Shown here in pieces: positions 1 to 7,786 of a DNA stretch of 60,000 nt (the stretch's first letter is position 1; each line of letters opens with the position of its first letter). The notes under the pieces are model-generated. The model did no database searches and had not been told where the DNA came from. It saw nothing but the letters and a program-made list of their open reading frames with translations. The translations under genes were made by a program, and so were the position numbers. The stretch is taken from the NCBI GenBank assembly GCA_009694365.1, contig SHVE01000006.1, positions 1 through 60,000 on the forward strand. Reading direction: 5' to 3'. This DNA comes from Thermoleophilia bacterium (GTDB taxonomy: Bacteria; Actinomycetota; Thermoleophilia; Miltoncostaeales; Miltoncostaeaceae).

Positions 1-159
1 ACCGCGGGCGCCAGGAGCCAGAAGCGCATCAAGGAATCGCTCGGCATTCCAGATGCGAAGGTCCTGGTCAGCGGGGTGGACCGGCCCAACATCGTGCTGA
101 CGAGCATGAACCCTGGGGATGAGCAGGCCCGTGCAAAGATCGCGGCGCGCCGGGCTTAG
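1..159 (+). pseudogene. 3' remnant of a RecQ-type helicase
   Basis: The frame is open from the first base to a TAG at 157-159. Its 52 residues resemble the end of RecQ helicase domain 1: a TAGARSQKRIKESLGI stretch stands where RecQ has TATA..R.DI...LGL, followed by GVDRPNIV in place of the usual SFDRPNI. In intact RecQ this point is followed by the second RecA-like domain, zinc-binding and winged-helix regions. Here the frame stops about 20 residues after the DRPNI motif. The gene is therefore truncated or frameshifted, although its 5' part lies outside the window. No RecQ domain 2 is visible downstream. A different small protein sharing the motif cannot be excluded. Confidence 0.55.
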
Positions 160-189
160 CCGCCACCGCTGGGCAGTAGTGCAGCAGGA

Positions 190-219
190 CAGTCGTGCAG
201 TGAGGGGCGTGCACGACTG
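190..219. repeat. 10-bp perfect inverted repeat
   Basis: CAGTCGTGCA (190-199) and TGCACGACTG (210-219) are exact reverse complements around a 10-nt loop. It lies between the helicase remnant and the 3' end of tRNA-Thr. It could act as a terminator for either, but no T-run follows on either strand. Confidence 0.7.
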
Positions 220-312
220 ATTCCCGCACCCCATGCGGTGATCGGGCCAGCAGTGCAGTAGAGCAGGGGGGTGGTGTCCGCCCGCGTGCGCGTCATGCCC
301 CTGCGATCACCT

Positions 313-334
313 GCATGCCACTTGCATGCCACTT
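313..334. repeat. Tandem 11-bp repeat
   Basis: GCATGCCACTT occurs twice back to back (313-323 and 324-334) in the non-coding stretch 160-402. I see no gene in that stretch. Role unknown. Confidence 0.75.
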
Positions 335-402
335 TGTGGACACTTGGGGGCACTGCTGACTACACCCCAACCTCGGGAACCGCATGGCTGCGGAAAAGTG
401 AG

Positions 403-475
403 AGCCGACGAGCGGATTTGAACCGCTGACCCCTTCATTACGAGTGAAGTGCTCTACCAGCTGAGCTACGTCGGC
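403..475 (-). tRNA. tRNA-Thr (CGU)
   Basis: On the minus strand the seven-base acceptor stem GCCGACG/CGTCGGC, the D-arm (GTAGCTCAGCTGGTAGAG), the anticodon loop CTCGTAA (anticodon CGT) and the T-arm with GGTTCAAATCC are all present. Discriminator base is U. CCA is not encoded. Confidence 0.96.
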
Positions 476-937
476 GAGATGCGTACAAATAACGGGACGT
501 GTCCCATCCTCAGTGCCCGTGGAACGCTAACCCCATGAGCTGTTGGACAGTGCATGGGGAGTTGGGGTGTCCGTGGACTGGCGGAATCCTAGTCACCATC
601 TCGCGCACGGTCAGCAGAGCGTCAGTCGCGTCCGTGAATGTGCCGGTGTGGTCTCCCACCAATGAGACCGATCATCTCGTCGAGGCGGTCTGCGTAGGTT
701 GTATACCCGTGATGCCCGTGGCGGGTTTGGTCGCCGATGAGCATTTCGATCACGATTCGTCGAGCATAAGGTCCGAGCGATCGGTGGGCATCGATCGCCG
801 TGATGACGGACGTCGATGTATCGATCGTCGCGGCGCGGTGGACCAACGCCCGGACCCGATAGACAGCGGTTGGTGATCTCACGAGATCGACGGTCATTCA
901 CGGGCCGAGGGTTTCGGCCTCGACCCACGAATGGCCC
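476..937. other. Gene-poor stretch
   Basis: No recognisable gene apart from the weak 91-codon frame listed separately (622-897, minus). Overlapping frames on both strands are open, as expected from the high GC content, and none matches a family I know. Confidence 0.5.
622..897 (-). CDS. Possible small hypothetical protein
   Basis: A 91-codon frame starting with ATG at 897. The predicted protein has a plausible composition, with a hydrophobic/charged helix-like middle (residues about 30-55) and a His/Tyr-rich segment after it. I see no ribosome binding site and recognise no family. An opposing frame is also open over the same bases. It lies just downstream of the DUF6636-like gene on the same strand. 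Treat it as a candidate only. Confidence 0.25.
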   Translation of the reverse strand: MTVDLVRSPTAVYRVRALVHRAATIDTSTSVITAIDAHRSLGPYARRIVIEMLIGDQTRHGHHGYTTYADRLDEMIGLIGGRPHRHIHGRD

Positions 938-1378
938 CTACCGGCGGCCGGTGCCTACCGCGCGTTGCCGGGAGAGAGTGAACCCGTAGCCGTGGCGGCT
1001 CTGGCAGGTGAGACCGGTTGTCCGGCTGCGGCACGTGAACGGACCCCATGACCACAAGCGTCCGTAGGCGACGGTCCGAAAGCCTTTGCCGTTGGCGGGC
1101 GGCAGGGCCGTGTCGCCGTGGCAGGTCCAACGGGCCGGAGCGCCGCGTGTAAGGGTGAAAGAGTCGCCGTAGTCTTCCGCGCACACCGACGGTCGGCGTG
1201 GGGGGACGTAGCTGTGTTCACGAATGTCGCAACGGAGATGCCAAGCGGATTCGTTGGTGGCGATACATCCGATGTTCCGGCTCGGCGTCATGATTGATAC
1301 GAACGCCGCGTTGGCGGACGTCACTCCGAGCGCGATCGAGACCACGATCACGGCGAGGATGTCTGCGACACGCAGCAT
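938..1378 (-). CDS. Secreted DUF6636-like protein
   Basis: 146 aa with an N-terminal signal peptide (hydrophobic core about 5-22, likely cleavage after ANA at residues 22-24), so probably exported. The mature part has the pattern of the actinobacterial DUF6636 family: SRNIGC near the start, RCDI, PPRRPSVC, a later WTCHGDT, a YGRLWSWGPFTC segment, and GLTCQSRHGYGFTLSR near the end. At least six Cys suggest disulfides. The function of this family is not known to me. The start ATG at 1378 places the signal peptide correctly. It diverges from the membrane protein at 1453, with a 74-bp gap holding both promoters. Confidence 0.75.
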   Translation of the reverse strand: MLRVADILAVIVVSIALGVTSANAAFVSIMTPSRNIGCIATNESAWHLRCDIREHSYVPPRRPSVCAEDYGDSFTLTRGAPARWTCHGDTALPPANGKGFRTVAYGRLWSWGPFTCRSRTTGLTCQSRHGYGFTLSRQRAVGTGRR

Positions 1379-1452
1379 TCATTCACGCTACTCCGACGCG
1401 GCGACGGCCGGGGTCCCGGTTGACGGTGGACCATGGCGCTAGGGTGCCCGTC

Positions 1453-1923
1453 ATGAGTGCAGAGCGAATCGGGTTACTCGTGCACCTGCTCGGCGCCTTC
1501 GCGTTTATCGCGGGCGTGGTGGTCGCGGGTGTGGCCTACGAGACCGCACGTCGTCGGCGCGCGGCCATTGAGGTGGCTGCGGTCCTCCGCATGGCTCGGG
1601 TGGGGGCGATGATCGCGGCCGTGGGTGGTGTGGTCCTACTCGTCGCGGGGTTCTGGCTCGCCGGGCACCTAGAGATGTTCCGCACGCGATGGCTCGAACT
1701 CTCCATTCTGGCGTTCTTCCTGTCGTTCGGGTTTGGGGCTGCGGGGGGACGACGTCCGCGCCGGGCCCGGGAGTTGGCGGTGCGCATCGCCGCCGGGGAG
1801 GGGGGAGACCCTGCGGAACTTCGGCAGTTGCTCGACGACCGCCTGTCGCGGCTCGTCAACTGGATCGCCGGACTGCTGGCCCTGCTCGTTATCGTGTTGA
1901 TGGTCGTCCAGCCGGCCTTCTAA
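1453..1923 (+). CDS. DUF2269-like integral membrane protein
   Basis: 156 aa from ATG at 1453. Four hydrophobic segments are visible: about 7-27 (LLVHLLGAFAFIAGVVVAGV), 47-66, 75-95 and 133-153. A cytoplasmic Arg-rich loop (GGRRPRRARELAVRI) lies between the third and fourth. The order LLVHLLGAFAFIAG, an Arg-rich loop and a final helix fits the DUF2269 group of predicted integral membrane proteins, whose role is unknown. In-frame codons upstream of 1453 overlap the divergent neighbour's promoter, so the later ATG was chosen. It converges on holB, whose stop is only 9 bp away. Confidence 0.65.
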   Translation: MSAERIGLLVHLLGAFAFIAGVVVAGVAYETARRRRAAIEVAAVLRMARVGAMIAAVGGVVLLVAGFWLAGHLEMFRTRWLELSILAFFLSFGFGAAGGRRPRRARELAVRIAAGEGGDPAELRQLLDDRLSRLVNWIAGLLALLVIVLMVVQPAF

Positions 1924-1932
1924 GGCACGTTC

Positions 1933-3048
1933 TCAGAGTGCGAGGGCTCCGGGGGAACGGCGGGGGAGGGGAGACCCCCGACGGATCATCGCGAGGCGAT
2001 CGAGCAATCCCTCCATCCAGAGATCGGCCATCGGGTTGAGGACGAACCCGGACCGTGCGCGCTGGATCTCGCCCAGTGCGGTCTCAATCTCGACAAGACG
2101 TTCGGGGTGAGCCACGTGGCGCAGGCGATCGAGCAAATGTGCATTTCGGACCGCGGCGTCTGAACCCACCGCCACGGCGAGTGCGTCGGCGTAGACCGCC
2201 GCGGCGCCGTCGAGAACGTGCGACCAGCCCTCGGTCACGAGCCGGCGCCGCACCCGGCGCTCCTCCTCGTCCGCTTTCTTGGCCGCGGTTTTTCCACCAC
2301 GCTGCCCCTCACGCACCGTCGCCTCCTCCCTCAGACGGATCATTTCGCCGGTCGGGTGGTCGGCCGCCGCCTGTTCCATGGCGACCTGGATGTCGTGCAC
2401 AACGGCTGCGCCGCCCGGTGACGTTTCGAGCGTGGTCATTCCGAGATCGGTTCCGAGACCACGAAGGCGCCGCTCGAAGGGACCCACCTGGAGAGCCATG
2501 AGTCCATCGGCCCGGGCGCGGGCGCGGGCCGTTGCGGGGTCCTCCCCACGCGCTTCCAGTTCGGCGGCCACCACCTCCCAGCCCGGACTGCGGAAGGGGA
2601 CGAGCATGCACCGCGACCGAATGGTGGGGATGAGGTCGGTCAGGCGATCGGTGACGAGGATGACATGCGACAGCGGCGGAGGTTCCTCAAGCACCTTCAG
2701 GATGCGCTCGGCCCCCTCTTGGGGTCGCAATCGCTCGGCACCGTCAATGATCATGACCCGCCGTGCGCCCACCATGGGCCGCGCGGCGAGCGACGCCAGA
2801 ACGGGTTCCAGCTCGTCCCCGAGGCGAATGGTGGTGCCGGAGGCGCTGACGGTGGTGATGTCGAGGGACTCCTCGTCGGGGGAGTGGATGACGCCCGGGT
2901 CCACTAGGGCCCACGCCATGGCCCGCGCCGCACGCCGCTTGCCCGCGCCCCGGGGGCCGTGTAGGAGCAACTGCTGCGGTGGGGATGACCGATCGGCGCC
3001 GGCACTGAGGATGCGTTGGGCGATGGGCTGCCCGGGAACCTCCACCAT
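1933..3048 (-). CDS. holB: DNA polymerase III delta' subunit
   Basis: 371 aa AAA+ clamp-loader subunit (delta'). It helps load the beta sliding clamp with delta and gamma/tau. The N-terminus has a P-loop-like GPRGAGKRRAARAMAWAL after QLLLHG. A Walker-B-like MIIDGAERL follows at about 108-116, then GAERILKVLEEPPPLSHVILVTD, the conserved EEPP box and TIRSRC (sensor region) typical of the family. The Cys-rich zinc module seen in many delta'/gamma proteins is absent. The C-terminal half is divergent, as usual. It is coupled to tmk by a one-base TGATG overlap, a common actinobacterial and Firmicutes pairing. Confidence 0.88.
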   Translation of the reverse strand: MVEVPGQPIAQRILSAGADRSSPPQQLLLHGPRGAGKRRAARAMAWALVDPGVIHSPDEESLDITTVSASGTTIRLGDELEPVLASLAARPMVGARRVMIIDGAERLRPQEGAERILKVLEEPPPLSHVILVTDRLTDLIPTIRSRCMLVPFRSPGWEVVAAELEARGEDPATARARARADGLMALQVGPFERRLRGLGTDLGMTTLETSPGGAAVVHDIQVAMEQAAADHPTGEMIRLREEATVREGQRGGKTAAKKADEEERRVRRRLVTEGWSHVLDGAAAVYADALAVAVGSDAAVRNAHLLDRLRHVAHPERLVEIETALGEIQRARSGFVLNPMADLWMEGLLDRLAMIRRGSPLPRRSPGALAL

Positions 3049-3659
3049 CAGGTGGCGCCGATCACCGTTGCGAGGACGCGGGTGTGGACGTCGGCCAGCG
3101 CACCCGCCGCCGACACCAGATAGATCCGGTCGGGGAACCGTCGCGCCACTTCCCGGTAGCCCTCTGCCACGCTTTCCTGCAGGGCCTCGCCCTCACCCTC
3201 GATGCGGTCGACGTTCCGGTGGCCGGATCGGCGGTGTACGGCCGCTCCGGGGGCGATGTTGAGGATGATGGTCACATCGGGAAGCACGCCGGCGATTCCG
3301 GGTGCGTTCACCTCCGCCACCAAATCGATGCCGAGTCCGCGGGCGAAGCCCTGGTAGGCGAGTGAGGAGTCGAGGAAGCGATCGGCCACCACCCAAGAAC
3401 CGGCGGCGAGAGCGGGGGCGATGACATCGCACACCAGTTGGGCGCGCGCCGCCGCGAAGAGGAATGCCTCCGCCCACGGGCTCATGGCGTCCGGGCCCAG
3501 TACAACCTCCCGGATCCCCTCGCCGAGGGGCGTCCCACCAGGCTCGCGCACCGCAACCACGTCGTGGCCCCGGTCGCGCAGCGCGTCGGCGAGCATCACT
3601 GCCTGGGTGCTCTTCCCTGAGCCGTCAACGCCTTCAAGTGAGATGAACCGCCCTCTCAT
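3048..3659 (-). CDS. tmk: Thymidylate kinase
   Basis: 203 aa. Phosphorylates dTMP to dTDP with ATP, the last specific step of dTTP synthesis. Diagnostic parts: P-loop FISLEGVDGSGKSTQ (residues 5-19), the substrate loop VREPGGTPLGE, and ADRFLDSSLAYQGFARGL carrying the DR(Y/F) motif and the TMP-contacting serines. Length is normal for the family. The ATG at 3659 is preceded by GGGAG at good spacing. It is the first gene of a tmk-holB pair on the minus strand and diverges from the epimerase gene at 3943. Confidence 0.95.
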   Translation of the reverse strand: MRGRFISLEGVDGSGKSTQAVMLADALRDRGHDVVAVREPGGTPLGEGIREVVLGPDAMSPWAEAFLFAAARAQLVCDVIAPALAAGSWVVADRFLDSSLAYQGFARGLGIDLVAEVNAPGIAGVLPDVTIILNIAPGAAVHRRSGHRNVDRIEGEGEALQESVAEGYREVARRFPDRIYLVSAAGALADVHTRVLATVIGAT

Positions 3660-3942
3660 CTCGCACTCCCGAATGTCGCGAGGGCTGGGCTGGGCGCATT
3701 GACCCCGTGGGTGACAAATGTGACCGACCCCGCTCGGGCGGACTGCGGTGGAGCTCGGTGGCCGAGGTTGTGACTGGCTGCGCGTCGGACGGACGGAGCA
3801 GGTCGTGCGCCGCGTGGCCGATGGGTGGTCATCGGATCTTGCGCTCGGTCATCGACTGGGCCATGCTGCGCCCCACCCGATGGCTGGAGGAGAACACGAT
3901 GTTCGCGGGACGATGGGGCCACATGGCCCGACGAGGCTAGCA

Positions 3943-4872
3943 GTGGCGTCGCACGGGGCAGTCATCGTCACCGGTGGTGCCGGGTTCATCGGCTCCACGC
4001 TGGCGGACGCCCTCGTGGCGGCGGGCCGCGAGGTGCACGTGGTGGACACTCTGGTGACCGGCCACCGCGTAAACGTCCCCGCCGAAGCCACCTTGCACGA
4101 GGTGGACATCCGCGACGCCTCGGGAATGGCGTCGCTGGTCACCGCAACCCAGGCCACGACCATCTTCCACCTGGCCGCGCAGGCCGATGTGCGCCGTGCC
4201 CTCACCGAGCCCGCGTTTGACGCCGACGTCAACATCGGCGGCACGCTGTGCGTTCTGGAGGCCGCTCGGGTGACCTCAGCGCGGGTCGTGCTCGCTGCGA
4301 CGGGCGGGGCGGCCTACGGCGAGCACCCCGGTGTTCCGATCCCCACACCTGAGACGGTCGAGCCGCGCCCGATGTCGCACTACGGCATGAGCAAACTGTC
4401 GGCCGAGGCCTACTGCGCCCTCTACGGCCGCCTCTACGGCGTACCGACGGTCCGGCTGCGGCTCGGCAACGTGTACGGGCCGCGCCAAGACCCGCACGGC
4501 GAAGCCGGAGTGGTCGCCATTTTTTGCGGGCGCATCATCGATGGCGAGCCTCTCCCCGTGTTTGGTGATGGACTCCAGACCCGTGACTACGTGTACGTCA
4601 CCGACGTGGTGGATGCGTTCCTGCGTGCGGAGACCGCCGGAACCGACATGACCCTCAACATCGGATCGGGGCGTGAGGTGTCCGTGCTCGATCTGGCCCG
4701 AATCCTCGGTGGGGGCGACGTTATCCACGCCCCTGCGCGGCACGGAGAACTACAGCGCAGTGCTCTCGATGCATCGCGTGCGCGCGGTGTGCTCGGGTGG
4801 CAACCGGGGGTTGCGGTGGAATGCGGCTTGCCCCTCACCCTTGAGGCGCTTCGCGAGGCGCGTACGGCCTAG
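3943..4872 (+). CDS. NAD-dependent sugar-nucleotide epimerase (extended SDR)
   Basis: 309 aa Rossmann-fold enzyme of the UDP-glucose 4-epimerase type. It has the dinucleotide site VTGGAGFIG near residue 10, an Asp after beta-2 (VVDTL), FHLAAQADVRRA, ATGGAAYGE supplying the catalytic Thr, and the YxxxK pair in SHYGMSKLSAEAY. NVYGPRQDP and RDYVYVTDVV further fit the GalE/Gne group. It would interconvert UDP-hexoses or process another nucleotide sugar for envelope glycans; the substrate is not readable from sequence. The frame is open well upstream, but GTG at 3943 with GAGG seven bases before it places the Rossmann motif correctly. It converges on the PHP protein gene. Confidence 0.85.
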   Translation: MASHGAVIVTGGAGFIGSTLADALVAAGREVHVVDTLVTGHRVNVPAEATLHEVDIRDASGMASLVTATQATTIFHLAAQADVRRALTEPAFDADVNIGGTLCVLEAARVTSARVVLAATGGAAYGEHPGVPIPTPETVEPRPMSHYGMSKLSAEAYCALYGRLYGVPTVRLRLGNVYGPRQDPHGEAGVVAIFCGRIIDGEPLPVFGDGLQTRDYVYVTDVVDAFLRAETAGTDMTLNIGSGREVSVLDLARILGGGDVIHAPARHGELQRSALDASRARGVLGWQPGVAVECGLPLTLEALREARTA

Positions 4873-4956
4873 CGCGGCTCGCGATCGCGTCAAGCACGGC
4901 GGGTTCGGTGGCCACGCCCATCTTCGCGACGGGCGTACGGCTTAGTGCGGTTCGCG
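4849..4956. repeat. 35-bp imperfect direct repeat at two gene ends
   Basis: 4849-4883 and 4922-4956 align without gaps at an offset of 73 bp, with 30 of 35 bases identical. The first copy spans the TAG stop of the epimerase gene. The second spans the stop (TAA on the minus strand) of the convergent PHP protein gene. The last codons of the PHP gene are therefore the antisense of a duplicated epimerase 3' end. Confidence 0.8.
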
Positions 4957-5715
4957 GGGCATGGGCACCAGACGAGGGGCCCGGACGGCCATGCCGGAGA
5001 CGATGAGCGACGGCCCCGCGTCCACCATCCACATGACCTCAGTACGGGGACGTCTGAGCACGCGCTCTACCTGATCCACTGCGTGATCGAGCCCGGCCGT
5101 GCGGTCGGTGTGCGAGGGCGCGTCGGTGGCGATGATCGTCGCCATCCCGCCGCGCAGAAGGCCGAAGGCCGTGCGTTCCGCACGTTCCCCGTGGAGGCCG
5201 GCCAGGCTTCCGGCGGCCACCTGGATGAGAGAGCCCCGGCCCAATAGGTCGCGCAGCCGGTCGGGAGCGAGCTGAACCGACTCCGCCCATTCGGGGTGAG
5301 CGACCACGATCCCGAGCCGCCGCATGTCAAGGGAGGTCATAAGATCGTTGAGGCGGAGCGGCCAGCCGGCGTCCGGAAGCGCCGTGAGGAGCCAGCGGCC
5401 TCCGCCGCCCAGAGTGGCCTCACGGAGTAGGTCATCGCTGAGGTCGGCGATCCGGTCCATGGGGAGGAGGACGCCAGAGAGGATCTCGAGGGGAACGTCC
5501 TCCGAAATGAGCGCCTGTCTCAGATCTTCTCGGGCCCGGTCGGCCGCATCCATTTCGGCCCGGACATCCCCTGAGATTGTGACCGGGCACACCGCCGCCG
5601 TGACCCCCGAGGCGACGAGTGCCCGCGCGGCGGCCAGCGACTCCGTAATCGTGGGCGTGGACGGGTGGATACCGGGAAGCAGGTGAGCGTTGAGGTCGAG
5701 CACGGCGATGGACAC
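4942..5715 (-). CDS. CpsB/CapC-like PHP protein, metal site degenerate
   Basis: 257 aa resembling CpsB/YwqE tyrosine-protein phosphatases (PHP fold), which dephosphorylate capsule-export tyrosine kinases. The family N-terminus is DLHCHLLPG; here it is LDLNAHLLPGI, so the first metal His is Asn and only the second survives. The usual TPH ligand region reads AVCPVTISG. VVAHPEW (family AHPER) and the late TDAPSHT remain. Loss of several ligands suggests an altered or non-catalytic role. The frame runs upstream into tRNA-Ala; GTG at 5715 puts the DLNAH motif at residues 7-11, matching the family start. Its neighbour is a sugar-nucleotide epimerase, which fits polysaccharide work. Confidence 0.65.
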   Translation of the reverse strand: MSIAVLDLNAHLLPGIHPSTPTITESLAAARALVASGVTAAVCPVTISGDVRAEMDAADRAREDLRQALISEDVPLEILSGVLLPMDRIADLSDDLLREATLGGGGRWLLTALPDAGWPLRLNDLMTSLDMRRLGIVVAHPEWAESVQLAPDRLRDLLGRGSLIQVAAGSLAGLHGERAERTAFGLLRGGMATIIATDAPSHTDRTAGLDHAVDQVERVLRRPRTEVMWMVDAGPSLIVSGMAVRAPRLVPMPREPH

Positions 5716-5762
5716 TACCGGGGTGACGGCCGACGCCCCCCGCGCTACAGTGCGCGGCCGCG

Positions 5763-5835
5763 GGGGCATTAGCTCAGATGGGAGAGCGCCTGGATCGCAC
5801 CCAGGAGGTCAGCGGTTCGATTCCGCTATGCTCCA
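5763..5835 (+). tRNA. tRNA-Ala (CGC)
   Basis: Acceptor stem GGGGCAT/ATGCTCC (one G-U pair), D-arm with AGCTCAGATGGGAGAG, anticodon loop ATCGCAC (anticodon CGC), T-arm GGTTCGATTCC, discriminator A. CCA not encoded. Confidence 0.96.
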
Positions 5836-5842
5836 CTGAAAT

Positions 5843-5862
5843 CCCTGCTCACGCGGGGTTTT
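5843..5862 (+). terminator. Rho-independent terminator of tRNA-Ala
   Basis: CCCTGC (5843-5848), loop TCAC, GCGGGG (5853-5858), then TTTT. A six-pair stem with one G-U pair, eight bases after the tRNA. Confidence 0.75.
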
Positions 5863-5952
5863 CGCCGTACTTGGCAACAGCGTCCGTCTGCGGATCCGAG
5901 CCCGACGAAATATCCGATAACCGGTCCATCCGTGAAGGTGACGACAACAATC

Positions 5953-7647
5953 ATGAGCACGATTCCCGCCGATTTCCCGCCCCGCCACCGCCCGTCCGAC
6001 TACGTGGTCGCGCCGACGGCTGGCGAGGATGAGTTCATTGAGGTGGGCGTCCTGTTCGTCGGGGCCGGGCCGGCCGGGCTTGCGGGTGCCATCCGCCTGG
6101 GGCAGTTGATGGCCGAGGACGAGGCGCTCATGGAGGCCCTTGGTGAGGTCCCCATCGCGATCATCGAGAAAGGGAAGGGGCCGGGGTCGCACCTGCTCTC
6201 CGGATCGGTCATGCGGCCCGGACCATTTCGGTCGCTGTTCCCGGACGCCGCACCGGGTGAGACTCCGGGAATCTTCGGAGAGGTCCACAAGGAGTCGCTG
6301 TACCTGCTCCGCAAGGGCGGGAAGATTCCGATCCCCCCGCCGCCCGATCTGAACAACCACGGTAACTGGGTCATCTCGATCAGCCAGTTGTCGCGGTTTA
6401 TGGCCGAGAACGCCGAGGAGTACGGGGCCTACATGCTCCCCGAGACCGACGCCCAGCGGCTACTCGTTGAGGACGGCCGGGTGGTGGGCATCAAAACCGG
6501 TGACAAGGGCCGCGGGCGTGACGGTGAGGAGTTGTCGACGTTCGAGCCGGGTGTCGAGGTGCGCGCCAAGGTCACGGTCATCTGCGAGGGAACCCAAGGG
6601 CACCTCGCCGGCGTTCTGCGATCCCACTTCGACCTCGACACCGATTCGACCCAGATCTACGAGTTGGGTGTCAAGGAGGTGTGGGAGGTCCCAACCCCGC
6701 TCGACCGCGTCATCCACACCATCGGTTGGCCGCTCAAGCTTGGGTCCAAGTGGCACGAGTACGGCGGCGCGTGGCTGTACCCGATGGGCGGCAACATGGT
6801 GTCCATCGGAATGGTGGTGGGCCTCGACAGCGCCGATGCCAACATTTCGGCCCACGATCTGTTGCAGCAGGCCAAGACTCATCCCCTTTTCCGTAGGGTC
6901 CTTGAGGGCGGGCGCCGCGTGGCCTGGGGTGCCAAGACCATCCCCTCTGGAGGCATCTACGGGCTGCCCAGTCGATTCCATGTGCCGGGTGCTGTGCTCT
7001 GCGGTGATGCCGCCGGGTTTGTGAATTTGGCTGCGCTCAAGGGTGTGAGCTACGCCATGAAGAGCGGCATCATCGCCGCCGAGCAGGTCGCCGCCGCCAT
7101 CACGGCCGGGACCGCGGAGTCGACCACCGGGCTCTGGGGCTACACCACGGCCATCAAGGAGTCGGAGGTCTGGACCGACCTTTGGAGGGTGCGCAACTTC
7201 CGGCCGTCATTCCAGAAGGGCTTCATCTACGGCGGTATCGTCGGGGGCCTCAGCATGCTCACCCGCGGCCGGTTGCCGCGGTCGGTCACCATCACCGCCG
7301 ACCGGAACGAGGCAGTCATCATCGGCCCGGACCGCGGTTACCCCAAGCCGGATGGGGAGTACATCTTCGACAAGTTGTCGTCGGTGTTCCTCAGCGGTAA
7401 CAAGACCCGTGACGACCAACCCAATCACATCCGGGTGCGTACCAACGTGCCACGGGAGCTCGCCGTGGCATGGGAAAACATGTGCCCGGCCAAGGTGTAC
7501 GAGGTGGTTCCGGACTCCGAGGCCAACGGCTTCGTGGACGTCCGTGTGAACAATCCGAACTGTGTCCAGTGCGGGGCGATCACCGCCAAGGGCGGTCATC
7601 TCACTCCCCCCGAGGGCGGGAGTGGACCGGAGTACACGCTCACCTAA
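5953..7647 (+). CDS. Electron-transfer flavoprotein:quinone oxidoreductase
   Basis: 564 aa flavoprotein that passes electrons from ETF (fed by acyl-CoA and amino-acid dehydrogenases) to the membrane quinone pool. FAD site VLFVGAGPAGLAGAIRLGQL is at about 33-52; LLSGSVMRP, the quinone-site region and GVSYAMKSGIIAAEQVA follow. The C-terminal ferredoxin-like part keeps CPAKVYEV, then NCVQCGAITAKGG and PEGGSGPEY. Canonical ETF-QO has four cluster cysteines; here only Cys511, Cys537 and Cys540 are present, the CKTC position reading CGAIT. ATG at 5953 is preceded by AAGGTG; a GTG seven codons earlier is possible. No etfAB genes are nearby. Confidence 0.9.
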   Translation: MSTIPADFPPRHRPSDYVVAPTAGEDEFIEVGVLFVGAGPAGLAGAIRLGQLMAEDEALMEALGEVPIAIIEKGKGPGSHLLSGSVMRPGPFRSLFPDAAPGETPGIFGEVHKESLYLLRKGGKIPIPPPPDLNNHGNWVISISQLSRFMAENAEEYGAYMLPETDAQRLLVEDGRVVGIKTGDKGRGRDGEELSTFEPGVEVRAKVTVICEGTQGHLAGVLRSHFDLDTDSTQIYELGVKEVWEVPTPLDRVIHTIGWPLKLGSKWHEYGGAWLYPMGGNMVSIGMVVGLDSADANISAHDLLQQAKTHPLFRRVLEGGRRVAWGAKTIPSGGIYGLPSRFHVPGAVLCGDAAGFVNLAALKGVSYAMKSGIIAAEQVAAAITAGTAESTTGLWGYTTAIKESEVWTDLWRVRNFRPSFQKGFIYGGIVGGLSMLTRGRLPRSVTITADRNEAVIIGPDRGYPKPDGEYIFDKLSSVFLSGNKTRDDQPNHIRVRTNVPRELAVAWENMCPAKVYEVVPDSEANGFVDVRVNNPNCVQCGAITAKGGHLTPPEGGSGPEYTLT

Positions 7648-7691
7648 CCCGCTGGTGGGCCGGGGGCGGACCGGAGCACATGATCACCACC

Positions 7692-7708
7692 CCCGGCCAT
7701 GGGCCGGG
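7692..7708. terminator. Hairpin between convergent genes
   Basis: CCCGGCC (7692-7698), loop ATG, GGCCGGG (7702-7708). A perfect 7-bp stem in the 139-bp gap between the convergent ETF-QO and carbonic anhydrase genes. No T-run; likely a bidirectional U-poor terminator. Confidence 0.5.
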
Positions 7709-7786
7709 ACGTTTCGACCGGTTGGCACCGACCGCCGGACCGCCGTGATCACCTAAGCCGCCCGCGGGCCGGACGGATCGACCCCA

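Noticed and set aside
3748-3942. 65-codon N-terminal extension of the epimerase gene
   Set aside because: The frame is open but precedes the Rossmann motif with no family similarity; GTG 3943 has a ribosome binding site and gives the normal length.
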